64,000 nt of DNA from Campylobacter hominis ATCC BAA-381 (GCF_000017585.1 NC_009714.1:1396663-1460662); one strand, 5' to 3'; positions 26,103-37,053 are shown, counted from the stretch's first letter. Notes: generated by a model from the letters alone, not told the origin. Numbers and translations: made by a program.

Positions 26103-27481
26103 TTTTTAAGCCACTTTTTTAAAATTTCAATTTGTACACGAACGCTTTCGTCTGCGGTGCCGCCATAACTTTTTCTTGAATTTTTGGAATTAAACAAATC
26201 AAGACATTTAAGCGCATTTTCATCAATTTCGCCATCTATTTTCTGTAAATTTTCCAAGCTCATTTCACTCAAATCAAGTCCCAAACTTTCAGCCGTTGCG
26301 ACACATTTTCCAACGATAAAATGCGCTTTTCTAAACGGAATGTTTTTTTCACGTACCAAGTAATCAGCCAGATCAGTTGCCGTAAGATGACCTTTTTTGC
26401 AAGCTTTTAACATATTTTTCTCGTTAAATTTCGCTGTTTTTAACATTTCACGCAAAATCACAACAGAAGTATGCACCTCTTTTACACTATCAAAAACACA
26501 TTCCTTATCTTCCTGCATATCTTTATTATAAGCTAAAGCCAGTCCTTTCATCGTCGTCAAAAGAGAGATTAAATTTCCATAAATCCGCCCTGTTTTACCA
26601 CGAATAAGTTCGGCAACATCCGGATTTTTCTTTTGCGGCATTATAGAACTTCCTGTGGAAAAAGCGTCACTTATAGTTATAAACCCGAACTCTTGAGAAT
26701 TCCATAAAATAAGTTCTTCACAAAGTCTTGATGTATGCGTAAAAACTACACTTATATTAAATAAAATTTCAAGCGCGAAATCTCTATCGCTGACACCGTC
26801 CATTGAATTTGACATAGGCGCTTTAAATCCAAGAGTTTCGGCCGTTTCAAAACGGTCTATCATATGAGGCGTGCCTGCAAGCGCAGCCGATCCTAACGGC
26901 GAAAAATTATTTCTTTCATAACTTGAAATAAATCTTTCAAAATCTCTTTTAAACATAAATGCGTAAGCCAGTAAATGCTCTGCCAAACTTATAGGTTGGG
27001 CGTGTTGAAGATGAGTAAATCCCGGCATTAGGGTTTGTATATTTTTTTCCGCAATTTCTACAAGCGCTTTTACAAAAGTACGCAAAAGCTCAGCTATAGC
27101 CAAATTTTCCCTCATACAAAAATGACGAAAATCGGTCGCCACCTGATCGTTTCTGCTTCTTGCGGTATGAAGTCTACCTGCTGTATTTTTGCCGATAATT
27201 TCGGCCAAACGCTTTTCAATTGCCATATGAATATCTTCATCGGAAATTTTAAACTCGAAATTTCCTGATTCAATTTCGTTTAAAATTTGATTCAATCCGT
27301 TTTTGATTTTATCCACTTCATCTTTACTTAAAATTCCGCAATTTGCAAGCATGGAAGAATGCGCAATAGAACCTTCAATGTCATCTTTATAAAGTTTTTT
27401 ATCAAAATTTATCGATGCGTTAAATTCTTCCAAAAGTGCGGAGCTGGCTTCGCTAAAACGACCTTCCCATAGTTTTTGCAT
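26099..27481 (-). CDS. argH: Argininosuccinate lyase
   Basis: 460 residues, normal length. '[20 protein letters not shown]' start, '[17 protein letters not shown]', '[20 protein letters not shown]' (catalytic His) and the fumarase/lyase signature '[12 protein letters not shown]' with the catalytic Ser. It splits argininosuccinate into arginine and fumarate. AAAAAGGAGAAAAA gives a strong ribosome site. Its start lies 29 nt inside the preceding CAP-domain gene. Confidence 0.97.
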   Translation of the reverse strand: MQKLWEGRFSEASSALLEEFNASINFDKKLYKDDIEGSIAHSSMLANCGILSKDEVDKIKNGLNQILNEIESGNFEFKISDEDIHMAIEKRLAEIIGKNTAGRLHTARSRNDQVATDFRHFCMRENLAIAELLRTFVKALVEIAEKNIQTLMPGFTHLQHAQPISLAEHLLAYAFMFKRDFERFISSYERNNFSPLGSAALAGTPHMIDRFETAETLGFKAPMSNSMDGVSDRDFALEILFNISVVFTHTSRLCEELILWNSQEFGFITISDAFSTGSSIMPQKKNPDVAELIRGKTGRIYGNLISLLTTMKGLALAYNKDMQEDKECVFDSVKEVHTSVVILREMLKTAKFNEKNMLKACKKGHLTATDLADYLVREKNIPFRKAHFIVGKCVATAESLGLDLSEMSLENLQKIDGEIDENALKCLDLFNSKNSRKSYGGTADESVRVQIEILKKWLKK

Positions 27482-28832
27482 TTTTTCTCCTTTTTATAAT
27501 CATAAAAACTAAAATAATACCTAAAATTCCTGCAAAAATACCTAATTTTATACGATTATCACTATAATTAGGCGACTTTTCTTTCAAAAAAAGTTTTAAA
27601 GTTTTGCCGTTATCAAGCGAAATTTCAGCTTTAGCGCCTTTAGCGCCGTTTAAATTTACACGCAAAATATTACCGAAAAGCCCTGAAATTTCAGGTTTTT
27701 GCATATTTGAATAACTTATTTTAAATTTTTTAAATACATCATTGCAATCACTTGGGCGCACGAAAATATCATAAGTCATATTAGGCAAAAGCGCCAAATT
27801 TTCGCCGCCGTTTACGACAAAATAATGATTTTTAGGAGTTTGTGTTTTAAATTCCCACTCTATTCTTTTCGCTTCGCCGTTTTGCGTATAATCAAACTGC
27901 GCTTTATAAGTGCTGTCAAAATCAAAAATTTCTTTGCTGAAAACGGCAAATTGAAATTGGTTGAATCGTCCATTTATATCGTTGTTTTTATCAATTATTT
28001 CAGTATTTTTAAGTTCATCGCCGTTTTGATTAAAAATTTTAAAATCCTGCATTTCAATATTACCCGCATTTTTATTAAATTCTATACTCACAGGAGTTGA
28101 TAAAATTTTACATTTAGGCATAGGATCAGGAATTTCACCGTTAAAAATCGCAAGAGCCGGCTCGTTATTTGGATAGACGACGTAATCGATAAAATTTAAA
28201 TCTTGCGCCTGTAAAAAATTTTTCTTTTGCATTGCAAGTTTTTTATCTTTGCAAAATCCGAATACAAACTCGCCAAAACCGTTTTCGTTTACACCTTTTT
28301 TACAAAAATTTTCTACATTTGAATTTCCCATTTCGAATACATAACTTGAAATTTTATTATCATCCGCAAAACCGATTCCAACGCTGTCTATATGAAAATC
28401 TAAAAATCCGAAACGATGATAAATCGCGCTCATAAGACTATCAATCGCCATTTTCATATCTTCTGCATTATACGAAAAATTTTCAATTACGCTTGAATTA
28501 AATCCTGCTGCAAAAGCTCTATCTTGTGGAGTTATACCGGTAAAATTTATTTTTCCTGCTGTTTCGTCGTGAGAAATTTCATTATTTGCTACAACGTATT
28601 TTGCGTGATTTTGTGCAGCGATTTCAAGAGTATAATCAGCAGTAAGCGTATTTAAACCGACATCAGTGCGTATATCATTTAAATAATCAAGAGGATTTTG
28701 ATAAAACGAAAGACCGCTTTTGCTCTCGCTTGCTTCTTTGGCGTCATTTGGAATTTCATTGCAACCGTAAATTGCAAACAAAATTCCGATGACAATTGCC
28801 CAAAATTTAAGCTTTTGGACCTGCTTTTGCAA
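27453..28832 (-). CDS. CAP-domain lipoprotein with C-terminal membrane anchor
   Basis: 459 residues. Starts at TTG with a lipoprotein-type leader ([16 protein letters not shown]; Cys24 is the likely lipidated residue). Residues about 45-170 form a CAP/SCP-PR1 domain: '[20 protein letters not shown]', '[20 protein letters not shown]', '[20 protein letters not shown]'. A beta-rich central region follows, and near the C terminus a hydrophobic helix '[20 protein letters not shown]'. A lipid anchor and a terminal helix in one protein is unusual. The gene overlaps pckA by 26 nt and argH by 29 nt. Function unknown. Confidence 0.75.
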   Translation of the reverse strand: MQKQVQKLKFWAIVIGILFAIYGCNEIPNDAKEASESKSGLSFYQNPLDYLNDIRTDVGLNTLTADYTLEIAAQNHAKYVVANNEISHDETAGKINFTGITPQDRAFAAGFNSSVIENFSYNAEDMKMAIDSLMSAIYHRFGFLDFHIDSVGIGFADDNKISSYVFEMGNSNVENFCKKGVNENGFGEFVFGFCKDKKLAMQKKNFLQAQDLNFIDYVVYPNNEPALAIFNGEIPDPMPKCKILSTPVSIEFNKNAGNIEMQDFKIFNQNGDELKNTEIIDKNNDINGRFNQFQFAVFSKEIFDFDSTYKAQFDYTQNGEAKRIEWEFKTQTPKNHYFVVNGGENLALLPNMTYDIFVRPSDCNDVFKKFKISYSNMQKPEISGLFGNILRVNLNGAKGAKAEISLDNGKTLKLFLKEKSPNYSDNRIKLGIFAGILGIILVFMIIKRRKNAKTMGRSF

Positions 28833-30381
28833 ATTCTACGCCTTCTTTTACATCTTCATATCGTTTGAAATTTTCGATAAACATTTTAGCCAATTTATCG
28901 CGCATTTTTAAGAAATCTTCTTTATTATTCCAAGTGTTTATAGGATTTAGAAGTTTTGTCTCTACACCTGTCAATTTTTTTGGAATTGAAAGATTGAATT
29001 TTTCAAAATTTTCAAATTCGCATTTTTTTATTGAACCATCAAGAATTGCATTTATACAAGTTCTAGTAGCTTTTATACTCATTCTTTTGCCGATACCGTA
29101 GGCTCCTCCGCTCCAGCCTGTATTTACAAGATAAACGTTAACATCGTATTTATCGATTTTTTTACCCAGAAGATCTGCATAAACGGTTGGATGAAGCGGC
29201 ATAAAAGGTTCCCCGAAACAAGCTGAAAAAGTGGCAACCGGTTCTGTAATTCCTCTTTCAGTACCTGCTACTTTTGCAGTATATCCGCTTAAAAAATAAT
29301 ACATTGCTTGATCTTTTGTAAGTTTTGCAACAGGCGGCAAAACTCCAAACGCATCAGCCGTTAGAAAAATTATATTTTTAGGATGACCTGCTTTTAAGCT
29401 TGGTTCATGATTTAAAATATGCTCAATAGGATAGCTTACGCGCGTATTTTCAGTTTTTGAGCTGTCATTAAAATCCACAACACCGTCGTTTATAACCACA
29501 TTTTCTAAAAGTGCATCTTTTTTAATAGCGCCGTAAATTTCAGGCTCGTTTTCTTTGCTTAATTTTATACATTTAGCATAGCAGCCGCCCTCAAAATTAA
29601 ATATACCGTTATCATCCCAACCATGCTCGTCATCACCGATTAATTTTCGATTAGAATCTGTAGAAAGTGTTGTTTTTCCTGTTCCGCTTAATCCGAAAAA
29701 TAGTGCCACATCGCCGCTTTTACCGACATTTGCAGAGCAATGCATACTCATTTTGCCTGATAGCGGAAGCCAGTAATTCATCATTGAAAAAATACCTTTT
29801 TTCATTTCGCCGCCATACCACGTTCCACCGATTACGGCAACATTTTTTTCTATATTGAAAATTACAAAAACTTCACTGTTTAAACCGTCTTTTTTATAAT
29901 CTTTATTTGCACATTTGCAAGCATTATAAACAACGAAATCAGGTTTGAAATTTTCCAGCTCATTTTTATTCGGACGAATAAACATATTTTTTACAAAATG
30001 CGCTTGCCAAGCAACTTCAGTTACAAATCTCACGCTTTTTCGACTATCCAGACTGCTGCCGCAATATGCATCTTGAATGTAAATATCTTTATTTGAAAGT
30101 TGTTTTTTTGCTGTTTTTAAAAGTTTATTGAAAAGTTCGTCTGTGATAGGTTGATTAATTTTACCCCACGAAATGAATTTTTTACTTGGATCTTGTTTGA
30201 CGAAATACTTATCTTTAGGGCTTCTGCCGGTAAAAATTCCGGTATCGACGGAAAATGCGCCCATTTTCGTCATTTTACCCTCTTTTTTTGCAATTTCATG
30301 CTTTAATAATTCATCATAACTAAGATTATGAAAAACTTGTTTAATGCCCTGTAAATCGAGCTTTTCAATATCATTTACCAT
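28807..30381 (-). CDS. pckA: Phosphoenolpyruvate carboxykinase (ATP)
   Basis: 524 residues, typical. '[14 protein letters not shown]' (substrate loop), '[20 protein letters not shown]', the kinase P-loop '[11 protein letters not shown]', the '[20 protein letters not shown]' metal/ATP site and '[13 protein letters not shown]' are all present. It interconverts oxaloacetate plus ATP with PEP plus CO2, the entry to gluconeogenesis in organisms that, like Campylobacter, grow on organic and amino acids. First gene of the pckA-CAP-argH-hemD run. Confidence 0.98.
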   Translation of the reverse strand: MVNDIEKLDLQGIKQVFHNLSYDELLKHEIAKKEGKMTKMGAFSVDTGIFTGRSPKDKYFVKQDPSKKFISWGKINQPITDELFNKLLKTAKKQLSNKDIYIQDAYCGSSLDSRKSVRFVTEVAWQAHFVKNMFIRPNKNELENFKPDFVVYNACKCANKDYKKDGLNSEVFVIFNIEKNVAVIGGTWYGGEMKKGIFSMMNYWLPLSGKMSMHCSANVGKSGDVALFFGLSGTGKTTLSTDSNRKLIGDDEHGWDDNGIFNFEGGCYAKCIKLSKENEPEIYGAIKKDALLENVVINDGVVDFNDSSKTENTRVSYPIEHILNHEPSLKAGHPKNIIFLTADAFGVLPPVAKLTKDQAMYYFLSGYTAKVAGTERGITEPVATFSACFGEPFMPLHPTVYADLLGKKIDKYDVNVYLVNTGWSGGAYGIGKRMSIKATRTCINAILDGSIKKCEFENFEKFNLSIPKKLTGVETKLLNPINTWNNKEDFLKMRDKLAKMFIENFKRYEDVKEGVEFAKAGPKA

Positions 30382-30584
30382 TTCGTTTCCTTAAATAATT
30401 TTGAATTTTTGAAATTATAACTAATTTTTACTTTTTTAAACTTAAATAAGATTTTGAATCTAAAAATTTTGATAAGATAATTTTTATCATTTTAACACAT
30501 CAAAATTTTTTCCACTGTTTTATCATTTTATAAAATATTAAAAAATTTTTGGTATATTTACGAAATATTTTTTAAGGAGAGAAA

Positions 30585-30869
30585 ATGGCAGTTAAAATAA
30601 CTGATATTTGTATTGCATGTGGTTCTTGTATAGATGAATGCCCGGTAAGTGCTATCGTAGATGACAGCGAAAATCCGACAGGCGAAGATATATATTATGT
30701 ATTTGCAGATAAATGCGTAGAGTGCGTAGGTCACAATGATGAGCCTGCATGCGCGAATGCTTGTCCGACAGACGGCTGTATTGTATGGAGCGATGTAACA
30801 GCAGGACAACCAAGCAGAAAAGAAATAGGCGCTGATTTGCGCAAAGGCGACACACCTGTAGTTGCTTAA
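30585..30869 (+). CDS. 2[4Fe-4S] ferredoxin, Allochromatium type
   Basis: 94 residues with two cluster motifs: Cys9-x2-Cys12-x2-Cys15-x3-Cys19-Pro, and Cys44-x2-Cys47-x8-Cys56-x3-Cys60-Pro. The 8-residue insertion in the second motif and the C-terminal extension after Cys65 are those of the Allochromatium vinosum-type ferredoxins, which have very low potentials. In Epsilonproteobacteria such a ferredoxin serves pyruvate and 2-oxoglutarate oxidoreductases. Strong AAGGAG site; a hairpin follows the stop. Divergent from pckA. Confidence 0.95.
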   Translation: MAVKITDICIACGSCIDECPVSAIVDDSENPTGEDIYYVFADKCVECVGHNDEPACANACPTDGCIVWSDVTAGQPSRKEIGADLRKGDTPVVA

Positions 30870-30871
30870 AA

Positions 30872-30894
30872 TTTAAGCCCGATTCGGGCTTAAA
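30872..30894 (+). terminator. Hairpin after the ferredoxin gene
   Basis: TTTAAGCCCGA and TCGGGCTTAAA form an 11-bp stem around one T. An AT-rich stretch follows, with a T-run a little further on, so termination before ndk is likely. Confidence 0.7.
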
Positions 30895-30954
30895 TAAAAA
30901 TTTATACTTTTTTTGATATAATCTCATCTTTTTAAAAATTTTAAGGAGCTTTTT

Positions 30955-31368
30955 ATGCAACAAACATTATCAATAATAAAACCTGATGCCGTAGAAAAAG
31001 GTGTTATAGGTAAAATTATAGATAGATTTGAAAGTGCAGGTTTAAGAATAGCTGCAGCTAAAAAAATCAAACTTTCAAAATGTGATGCAAGTCAATTTTA
31101 TGCCATTCATAAAGAAAGATCTTTCTTTAATGATTTAGTAGATTATATGACAAGCGGTCCTGTTGTGGTTATGGTTTTGGAAGGTGAAAATGCAGTTGCT
31201 AAAAATCGTGAACTGATGGGCGCAACAGATCCTAAAAAAGCGGCGCCAGGAACAATAAGAGCCGATTTTGCAGAAAGTATAGATGCAAATGCGGTTCATG
31301 GCAGTGATAGTGAAGAAAACGCTAAAAATGAAATCGCATTTTTCTTTGCAGGAAGAGAAATTTGTTAA
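30955..31368 (+). CDS. ndk: Nucleoside diphosphate kinase
   Basis: 137 residues. '[20 protein letters not shown]' start, and the active-site '[12 protein letters not shown]' with the phosphorylated His at about residue 115. It equilibrates nucleoside triphosphates through a phosphohistidine. AAGGAG precedes the ATG. The last codons overlap the next gene by 7 nt, linking ndk to the rpmF-plsX-fabH operon, a conserved arrangement in Campylobacter. Confidence 0.97.
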   Translation: MQQTLSIIKPDAVEKGVIGKIIDRFESAGLRIAAAKKIKLSKCDASQFYAIHKERSFFNDLVDYMTSGPVVVMVLEGENAVAKNRELMGATDPKKAAPGTIRADFAESIDANAVHGSDSEENAKNEIAFFFAGREIC

Positions 31369-31718
31369 TAAATTTCAGTAAAATTTCACACCAACCGTAT
31401 AAATTTAATATATCAGAAAATGGCGTGAAATTTACAGGTGAAATCATAAAAAAAAGTCAAAATATTTGCGAATTAAAAGGCAGATTAGATGGTATTTTGG
31501 CATATATTTGCGATCGTTGCGGCGAAAATTTTAATCTTAAAATAAACGAAACAGTTAATTTAATTTTAAGTAACGGAATTTTTAAAGATGATAACCATGA
31601 AATTAGCGATGTGATAGAATTTTTAAATGGTGTCATCAATTTGGATGAAGTTTTACAAAGTGAGATAGAAGCTTACAAAAGCGGATATTTCTATTGCGAT
31701 AAATGTAAAAATTTATAA
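31362..31718 (+). CDS. DUF177 family protein (YceD-like)
   Basis: 118 residues, TTG start overlapping ndk. Features of the DUF177 family: '[20 protein letters not shown]' with a C-x2-C pair, and a second pair near the end ('[10 protein letters not shown]'), probably binding a metal. '[20 protein letters not shown]' matches the conserved C-terminal part. In many bacteria this gene precedes rpmF, as here; family members take part in 23S rRNA accumulation or ribosome assembly. Confidence 0.85.
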   Translation: MLINFSKISHQPYKFNISENGVKFTGEIIKKSQNICELKGRLDGILAYICDRCGENFNLKINETVNLILSNGIFKDDNHEISDVIEFLNGVINLDEVLQSEIEAYKSGYFYCDKCKNL

Positions 31719-31730
31719 AGGAGAAGAAAA

Positions 31731-31877
31731 ATGGCAGTTCCAAAACGAAGAGTTAGTAAAACTCGTGCAGCAAAAAGACGCACACACTATAAAGTAAGCT
31801 TGCCAATTCCTGTTAAAGATAAAGACGGAAGTTGGAAATTACCACATAGAATCAACACTAAAACAGGCGAATACTAG
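31731..31877 (+). CDS. rpmF: 50S ribosomal protein L32
   Basis: 48 residues, [20 protein letters not shown] at the N terminus, the near-universal L32 start, and ending INTKTGEY. Binds 23S rRNA near the exit of the peptidyl transferase region. A strong AAAGGAGAAGAAA ribosome site. No zinc-binding Cys set is present, so it is the zinc-independent form. One nucleotide separates its stop from plsX. Confidence 0.97.
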   Translation: MAVPKRRVSKTRAAKRRTHYKVSLPIPVKDKDGSWKLPHRINTKTGEY

Positions 31878-31878
31878 T

Positions 31879-32871
31879 ATGATTTGTGTTGCAATAGATG
31901 CAATGGGTGGAGATTTCGGCTGTGAGCCGATAATAGAAGGCACAATAGATGCTCTTAAAGAGCGCGAATTTACAGCGTTTTTAGTAGGCGATCAGGCACA
32001 AATGGAAAAATTTGTACCAAAAGAGTTTATCAATCGCGTAAAATTCATACAATCGAATGAAATTTTCGAAATGAAAGAAGGCGCTACAAATGTTCTAAGA
32101 CACAAGGAAAGCAGCATATATAAAGCTGTTGAACTTGTAAGAAGCGGCGAATGTCAAGCTGTAGTTTCAGCAGGACACAGCGGCGCTACAATGAGCTTAG
32201 CGACTTTACGCGTCGGCAGACTTAAAAATGTCGCTCGCCCGCCTATTGCAACACTTATGCCAACTTCAACTGGTACACGCACACTTTTACTTGATGTCGG
32301 TGCGAATGTAGATTGTAAAGCCGAGCATATTTTTCAATTCGGTGTTATGGGTGAAGCTTATGCCAAAGAAATTATGGGCATAAAAGAACCTAAAATTGGA
32401 ATTTTATCAAACGGCGAAGAAGACGGCAAAGGAAATGAAGTTACAAAAGAAGCATTTAAGCTTTTAAAAAAAATGAAGAATTTCGTCGGAAATGCTGAAG
32501 GAAGTCAAATTTTTGATGGAAGCATGGATGTTATAGTTTGTGACGGATTTGTAGGAAATATAGCCCTAAAATCAAGCGAAGGCGTTGCTCATGCAATGAA
32601 CAAACTTATAAAAAAAGAAGTTAAAAAATCACCTTTAGCAATCGCCGGGGCGGTGCTTATGAAAAAAGTATTCAAAATAGTGCGAAAAAACACAGACTAT
32701 GATGAATACGGCGGCGCACCACTTTTGGGAGTTAAAAATTGCGTTATCATAAGTCACGGCAAAAGCACGCCAAAAGCCATAAAAAATGCGATTTTCCAAG
32801 CCTTAAAATTTTCAAATTCAAATATCAATTCAGTAATTTCAAACGAACTTGAAAAATTCAAAAACGAGTAG
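31879..32871 (+). CDS. plsX: Phosphate acyltransferase PlsX
   Basis: 330 residues. '[20 protein letters not shown]' start, '[20 protein letters not shown]', '[20 protein letters not shown]' and '[20 protein letters not shown]' are the family blocks. It makes acyl-phosphate from acyl-ACP for phospholipid synthesis; plsY, which uses the product, is at 45012 in this window. Between rpmF and fabH, as in most bacteria. Confidence 0.97.
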
Positions 32872-32876
32872 CGCAG

Positions 32877-33878
32877 ATGAAAAATGCGGCTATGCTTTCA
32901 ATAGGTGCTTATGTACCGCCATATGAATTATCTAATTTCGATCTTGAAAAAATGGTAGAAACAAGTGATGAATGGATTGTCAAACGAACAGGAATTCACA
33001 CTCGTCATATAGCAAAAAATGAAACCGCCGGCGATATGGCAGCAAAAGCCGCTGATTTAGCAATTTCTCGTTCCGGAATTTCAAAAGAAGAAATTGACGC
33101 GATAATTTGCGCAACTATTACACCGGATTTTTTTTGTATGCCGTCAACAGCCTGTATAACCGCAGAAAAACTTGGATTAAATAAAGGTATAACAGCATTT
33201 GATATAAGTGCAGCTTGCTCCGGTTTTATTTATTTGCTTGAAATCGGTTCTGCGTTAATTAAAAGTGGCGCCAAAAAAAATGTCTTGATAATAGGAACTG
33301 AAAAATTAAGTTCTATTGTAGATTGGAAAGACCGTGCAACGTGTGTGTTATTTGGAGATGGCGCAGGTGCGGCTGTTTTAAGCTGTATGGATAATAAAAA
33401 CAATGGAATTTCAAAACCTTACGGCATAATCGACATTCATACGGCAAGCGACGGAAATAAAGCCGAACTTTTAATGACGCCGACAAAAAATTCAAACATA
33501 AAAGATATAGCTGATGAAAATTTAGGTTTTTTACATATGAAAGGCAATGAAGTTTTTAAAATTGCCGTGCAAACGCTTTCAAATGATGTAGTTAAAATTT
33601 TGAAAAAAAACAATGTAAAACCTGAAGAAATCGATCTTTTTGTTCCGCATCAAGCTAACTTTCGAATCATAGAAGCAGTAAAAAACAGACTAAATTTTAC
33701 AGATAATCAATGTGTCGTTACAGTCGGCAAATACGGCAATACAAGCTCAGCCTCAATTCCTATAGCGCTAAATGAGGCTTATGAAAACGGACGCCTGAAA
33801 AACGGCTCTCTAATTTTGCTTGATGCATTCGGCGGCGGCTTTACTTGGGGTTCGGCGCTTATCAGATTCGGACTTTAA
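32877..33878 (+). CDS. fabH: 3-oxoacyl-ACP synthase III
   Basis: 333 residues. Catalytic triad visible: Cys in '[17 protein letters not shown]', His in '[15 protein letters not shown]' and Asn in '[15 protein letters not shown]'. '[17 protein letters not shown]' is the family start region. It condenses acetyl-CoA with malonyl-ACP, starting fatty acid synthesis. Five nucleotides after plsX; last gene of the operon. Confidence 0.97.
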
Positions 33879-34645
33879 ACTCGATATAAATAAATTATAT
33901 AAAAACTAAAAATTTTAATTTTTATATTAAATTTTACTTAATCAGATTCTGGCAAAGCCTACTTTTTTAATAATTTAAACTATTAAAAAATTATCCATTT
34001 TTATGTTTTTTAAACTTAAAGATTTTACAGTCTGCAAGTCGTCTCTACAAAATTTTTATTCCATTTTTATCAAATCGCTTAAAAGGCACATTTATTTCTT
34101 CTGGCATTTTAAAAATGCGGATGTTTTTTATTTCACCTTTTATGCTTGACAATTTTTAAACTTGACTAAAACATATTTAAAATGGCAAATATTTTTAAAA
34201 TTTGTAATATGTATTTTTTCATTATTTAAGTCATATATAAAGTTGTTTTATAAATTTTTTTAATCTGAATATATAAAAAATCAACGCAAACAGTATTAAT
34301 TTCATAGTTTGTAATATAAACTTAAAATCTTTATTCGGATACAAATTTTCTTAATTAGAAAATATCAATAAAAATCGCTATAAACAAAATCTATGCAATT
34401 AAGTTTTTCATAAATAAAAAGTATGTATAAAAACAAAAGTCTTGAATAATCATTTATAATAATGGAATTTTTATCGTAATTTATTTAGCCTGGTTTTTTA
34501 ATTTATTAAATTTTGACAGTTTTCAAAAAAATTTTCATTTTGCGTTTTTGCCATTTAAAAGTATTTATTTTTAAAAAATTTATTATTATCTGAAATTTAT
34601 ATAGTTTTAGCTAAAATCTTAAAATTTCAATTTTAAGGAGATGTT
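33879..34645. other. AT-rich intergenic region with a short coding remnant
   Basis: 770 bp without an intact gene. On the minus strand, 34045-34152, a 36-codon stretch in one frame reads 'IKGEIKNIRIFKMPEEINVP' then 'FKRFDKNGIKIL' and a stop; its composition looks protein-like, suggesting the C-terminal end of a lost gene. The 3' half holds the promoter of the CsgG-family gene. Confidence 0.4.
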
Positions 34646-35305
34646 ATGAAATTTAAAATCTTTTTATTGGTGCTCATAACTGCACTTTTAGGCGGCTGCG
34701 CCAGTGAAAAATCACGTGCTGTGCAAACTGAAGCCGTAAAATCGGCACAAATTCCATATAGCGGCGTTAAAATGTCAGTTTCTGTTGGAAGATTCAGTAA
34801 TCAATCAAGCTATAACAACGGCATTTTTTCAGACGGCGAAGATCGCCTTGGAAATCAAGCGCAAACCATTTTAATTTCAAACTTGCAACAAAGCGGACGT
34901 TTTTCCGTAATGGACCGCACAAATATGCGTGCTCTTCGTGAAGAAGCGACTATTTCTAAAAAAGCGCAAAATTTAAAAGGTGCAAATTATGTAGTAACAG
35001 GTGATATCGTTGAGTTTGGACGTAAAACTACAGGCGATCATCAACTTTTTGGAATTTTAGGACGCGGAAAAACTCAAACAGCTTATTCAAAAGTAACTCT
35101 AAATTTAGTAAATGTCACAACCAGTGAAGTTGTATTTACTGCAAGCGGTGCCGGGGAATACGAATTATCAAACCGTGAAGTTATCGGCTTTGGAGGAACT
35201 GCAGGATACGATTCGACATTAAACGGCAAAGTGCTTTCTCTTGCCATAAGAGAAGCTGTGGATAATCTGGCTGTCGGCGTAGAAAATAGCGGACTTTTGA
35301 AATAA
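34646..35305 (+). CDS. CsgG/HfaB family lipoprotein
   Basis: 219 residues with lipobox L-G-G-C (mature from Cys18). The CsgG fold is shown by 'MSVSVGRFSNQSSYNNGIFS', 'ILISNLQQSGRFSVMDRTNM', 'GANYVVTGDIVEFGRKTTG' and 'YSKVTLNLVNVTTSEVVFTA'. CsgG makes the curli export pore, but this version is shorter and there are no curli genes nearby. With the next two genes it forms the set CsgG-DUF4810-DUF799 found in several Gram-negative bacteria. AAGGAG precedes the ATG. Confidence 0.88.
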   Translation: MKFKIFLLVLITALLGGCASEKSRAVQTEAVKSAQIPYSGVKMSVSVGRFSNQSSYNNGIFSDGEDRLGNQAQTILISNLQQSGRFSVMDRTNMRALREEATISKKAQNLKGANYVVTGDIVEFGRKTTGDHQLFGILGRGKTQTAYSKVTLNLVNVTTSEVVFTASGAGEYELSNREVIGFGGTAGYDSTLNGKVLSLAIREAVDNLAVGVENSGLLK

Positions 35306-35315
35306 GGAAATAAAA

Positions 35316-35675
35316 TTGAAAAAACTGTTTTTAGTAATTTTTGCCGTGATTTTTATGGCCGGCTGCGCAGGAAATTCGCGTCAAGCTATGTATTATCATG
35401 GTGATTTTAATAGAGTTTTATATGAATATTTCAATGAAACCGGCGATATAAACGAACAAATCGCGGATCTTGAAAATGTAGTACAAAAAGCTTATGAAAA
35501 AAATATGTCTGTAGCTCCAGGAATTTACGCTCATCTTGGACTTTTGTATAATAATATCGGCAATTTACAAAAATCTGATTTTTATTTTACAAAAGAGGTT
35601 GAAAATTACCCTGAAAGCGCAAATTTTGTTACGTTTTTAAAAAATCATAAAAACCAAAAAAGGAACAGAAAATGA
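35316..35675 (+). CDS. DUF4810 family lipoprotein
   Basis: 119 residues, TTG start after AAGGAAATAAAA. Lipobox M-A-G-C (mature from Cys17). 'YYHGDFNRVLYEYFNETGDI' and 'APGIYAHLGLLYNNIGNLQK' with 'SDFYFTKEVENYPES' are a TPR-like pattern typical of DUF4810. Envelope location; function unknown. It is 10 nt after the CsgG gene and overlaps the DUF799 gene by 4 nt. Confidence 0.85.
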   Translation: MKKLFLVIFAVIFMAGCAGNSRQAMYYHGDFNRVLYEYFNETGDINEQIADLENVVQKAYEKNMSVAPGIYAHLGLLYNNIGNLQKSDFYFTKEVENYPESANFVTFLKNHKNQKRNRK

Positions 35676-36346
35676 AAAATTTTAAAATTTTAATCCCTGC
35701 TTTTTTGGCACTGTTTTTTGCAGGTTGTGCACAACCTAAAGTTTATGATTACAGCGCGCTTCAAAGCGCAAAACCGAAATCTATTTTAGTTTTAATGCCT
35801 ACAAATGAAACAACTGAAGTAAAAGGAGCGGCCGCTGTTTTGGCAAATTCTGTAGCGCCGTTATCGGAAGCCGGATATTATGTATTTTCACCTGCACTTG
35901 TAAATGATACTTTTAAAGCAAACGGCGTTTATGAAGCTGATGATATAGCTAAAATTTCACTTGATAAACTACGCGATATTTTCGGCGCGGATGCCATTTT
36001 ATATCTTCATATAGATAGATACGGCGCAAACTATAAATTGATAAACAGCTCAACTGAAGTCGGTGTAAATGCTACACTGAAAGATGCAAAAACAGGCGCA
36101 ACTTTATGGCAAAAATATTTTCTTGCCGTTCAAAACTCAAATGACAGCAGTAGCGGCGGACTGGGCGGACTTTTAGCCAATGTAATAATAGCTGCAATAG
36201 CTCAGGTTGCAAACGATGTAGGAGATGCAGCTTATGATTTAAGTGGTCCTGCTATGTTTTCATTGTTAGGACAAAATTGCAACGATTGCCTGCTTTACGG
36301 TCCGAAATCTCCATATTTTGGGCAAGATAAACAACTGGCAAAATAA
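35672..36346 (+). CDS. DUF799 family lipoprotein (GNA1162-like)
   Basis: 224 residues. Lipobox F-A-G-C; mature from Cys19. 'SILVLMPTNETTEVKGAAAV', 'APLSEAGYYVFSPALVNDTF', 'LRDIFGADAILYLHIDRYG' and the C-terminal 'LLYGPKSPYFG' are family features shared with the meningococcal antigen GNA1162. An intact TolB-N-like fold is expected. Third member of the lipoprotein trio; the start overlaps the previous stop (ATGA), and a hairpin follows the stop. Confidence 0.87.
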   Translation: MKNFKILIPAFLALFFAGCAQPKVYDYSALQSAKPKSILVLMPTNETTEVKGAAAVLANSVAPLSEAGYYVFSPALVNDTFKANGVYEADDIAKISLDKLRDIFGADAILYLHIDRYGANYKLINSSTEVGVNATLKDAKTGATLWQKYFLAVQNSNDSSSGGLGGLLANVIIAAIAQVANDVGDAAYDLSGPAMFSLLGQNCNDCLLYGPKSPYFGQDKQLAK

Positions 36347-36353
36347 AAACTTC

Positions 36354-36380
36354 GGCGAAATTTCACAATGGAATTTCGCC
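36354..36380 (+). terminator. Hairpin after the DUF799 gene
   Basis: GGCGAAATT (36354-36362) pairs with AATTTCGCC (36372-36380). Purine-rich sequence follows, so efficiency is uncertain; some read-through to the TraT-like gene is possible. Confidence 0.55.
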
Positions 36381-36437
36381 AAAAATTAACAATTTCATAG
36401 TAAAATTTCATAAATTTTGCAAAAAAAGGGGGAATTT

Positions 36438-37043
36438 ATGAAAAACTTAAACACTTTATTTTTTGCTCTTTTTATTATTTTGTTTTTAGATGCATGCGCT
36501 GGCAAAAATTCTCAAAATCTTGGCGTTGTGGAGTTGTCTCAACCTGTTTTTATAAGCGAATTTCCAACCGATAAAACCGCTTTTGTAAATTTTACAAATA
36601 CAAGCAATTTTGATTCCAATTTAACAAAAGCTTTAAGTTTTAACTTACAGAAAGCAGGTTACAAATTAAGCGATGAAAAAGCGGCAAATTTTGTAATTAA
36701 AGGAAATTTAAACTATTTTCGCCGTAAAATCGTAAAAGACCCGAATCCGTTTTACGGCTCGGTCGGCTTCGGCTTTGGCGGATACAGATACAGCGGAATT
36801 GGAGTCGGTATGGGATTTCCTGTGTATTTTAACGATGACGACTACGACTACCGCACAAACAGCTACATTTACGACGCGCAGGTTTCACTTCTTATACGCA
36901 TAAAAAATAATGGAAATACAAAAGATTACACAACAAATTTAAATTATCAAACAGGGCGGAATTTAAACGGAACAAGCTCTATAACAGACGAATTTAACGC
37001 ACAAATTTCAAAAATTATTTTACAAATTTTAAAAACTGAATAA
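36438..37043 (+). CDS. TraT-like surface lipoprotein
   Basis: 201 residues from the ATG with an AAGGGGGAA site; an in-frame upstream start at 36417 would spoil the signal peptide. Lipobox L-D-A-C, mature from Cys20. 'KTAFVNFTNTSNFDSNLTKA' and 'LQKAGYKLSDEKAANFVIKG' match the pattern of the complement-resistance protein TraT (strand, 'l.kGy.v..dp..A.y.iq.n'). A Gly/Tyr-rich middle (GSVGFGFGGYRYSGIGVGMG) replaces the membrane-inserting glycine zipper of TraT. Probably an outer-membrane lipoprotein; a role in serum resistance is inference. Confidence 0.7.
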   Translation: MKNLNTLFFALFIILFLDACAGKNSQNLGVVELSQPVFISEFPTDKTAFVNFTNTSNFDSNLTKALSFNLQKAGYKLSDEKAANFVIKGNLNYFRRKIVKDPNPFYGSVGFGFGGYRYSGIGVGMGFPVYFNDDDYDYRTNSYIYDAQVSLLIRIKNNGNTKDYTTNLNYQTGRNLNGTSSITDEFNAQISKIILQILKTE

Positions 37044-37053
37044 GGAGAAAAAA

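Noticed and set aside
36417-36437. Earlier start for the TraT-like lipoprotein
   Set aside because: It would add seven charged residues before the signal peptide; the ATG at 36438 has a proper ribosome site.
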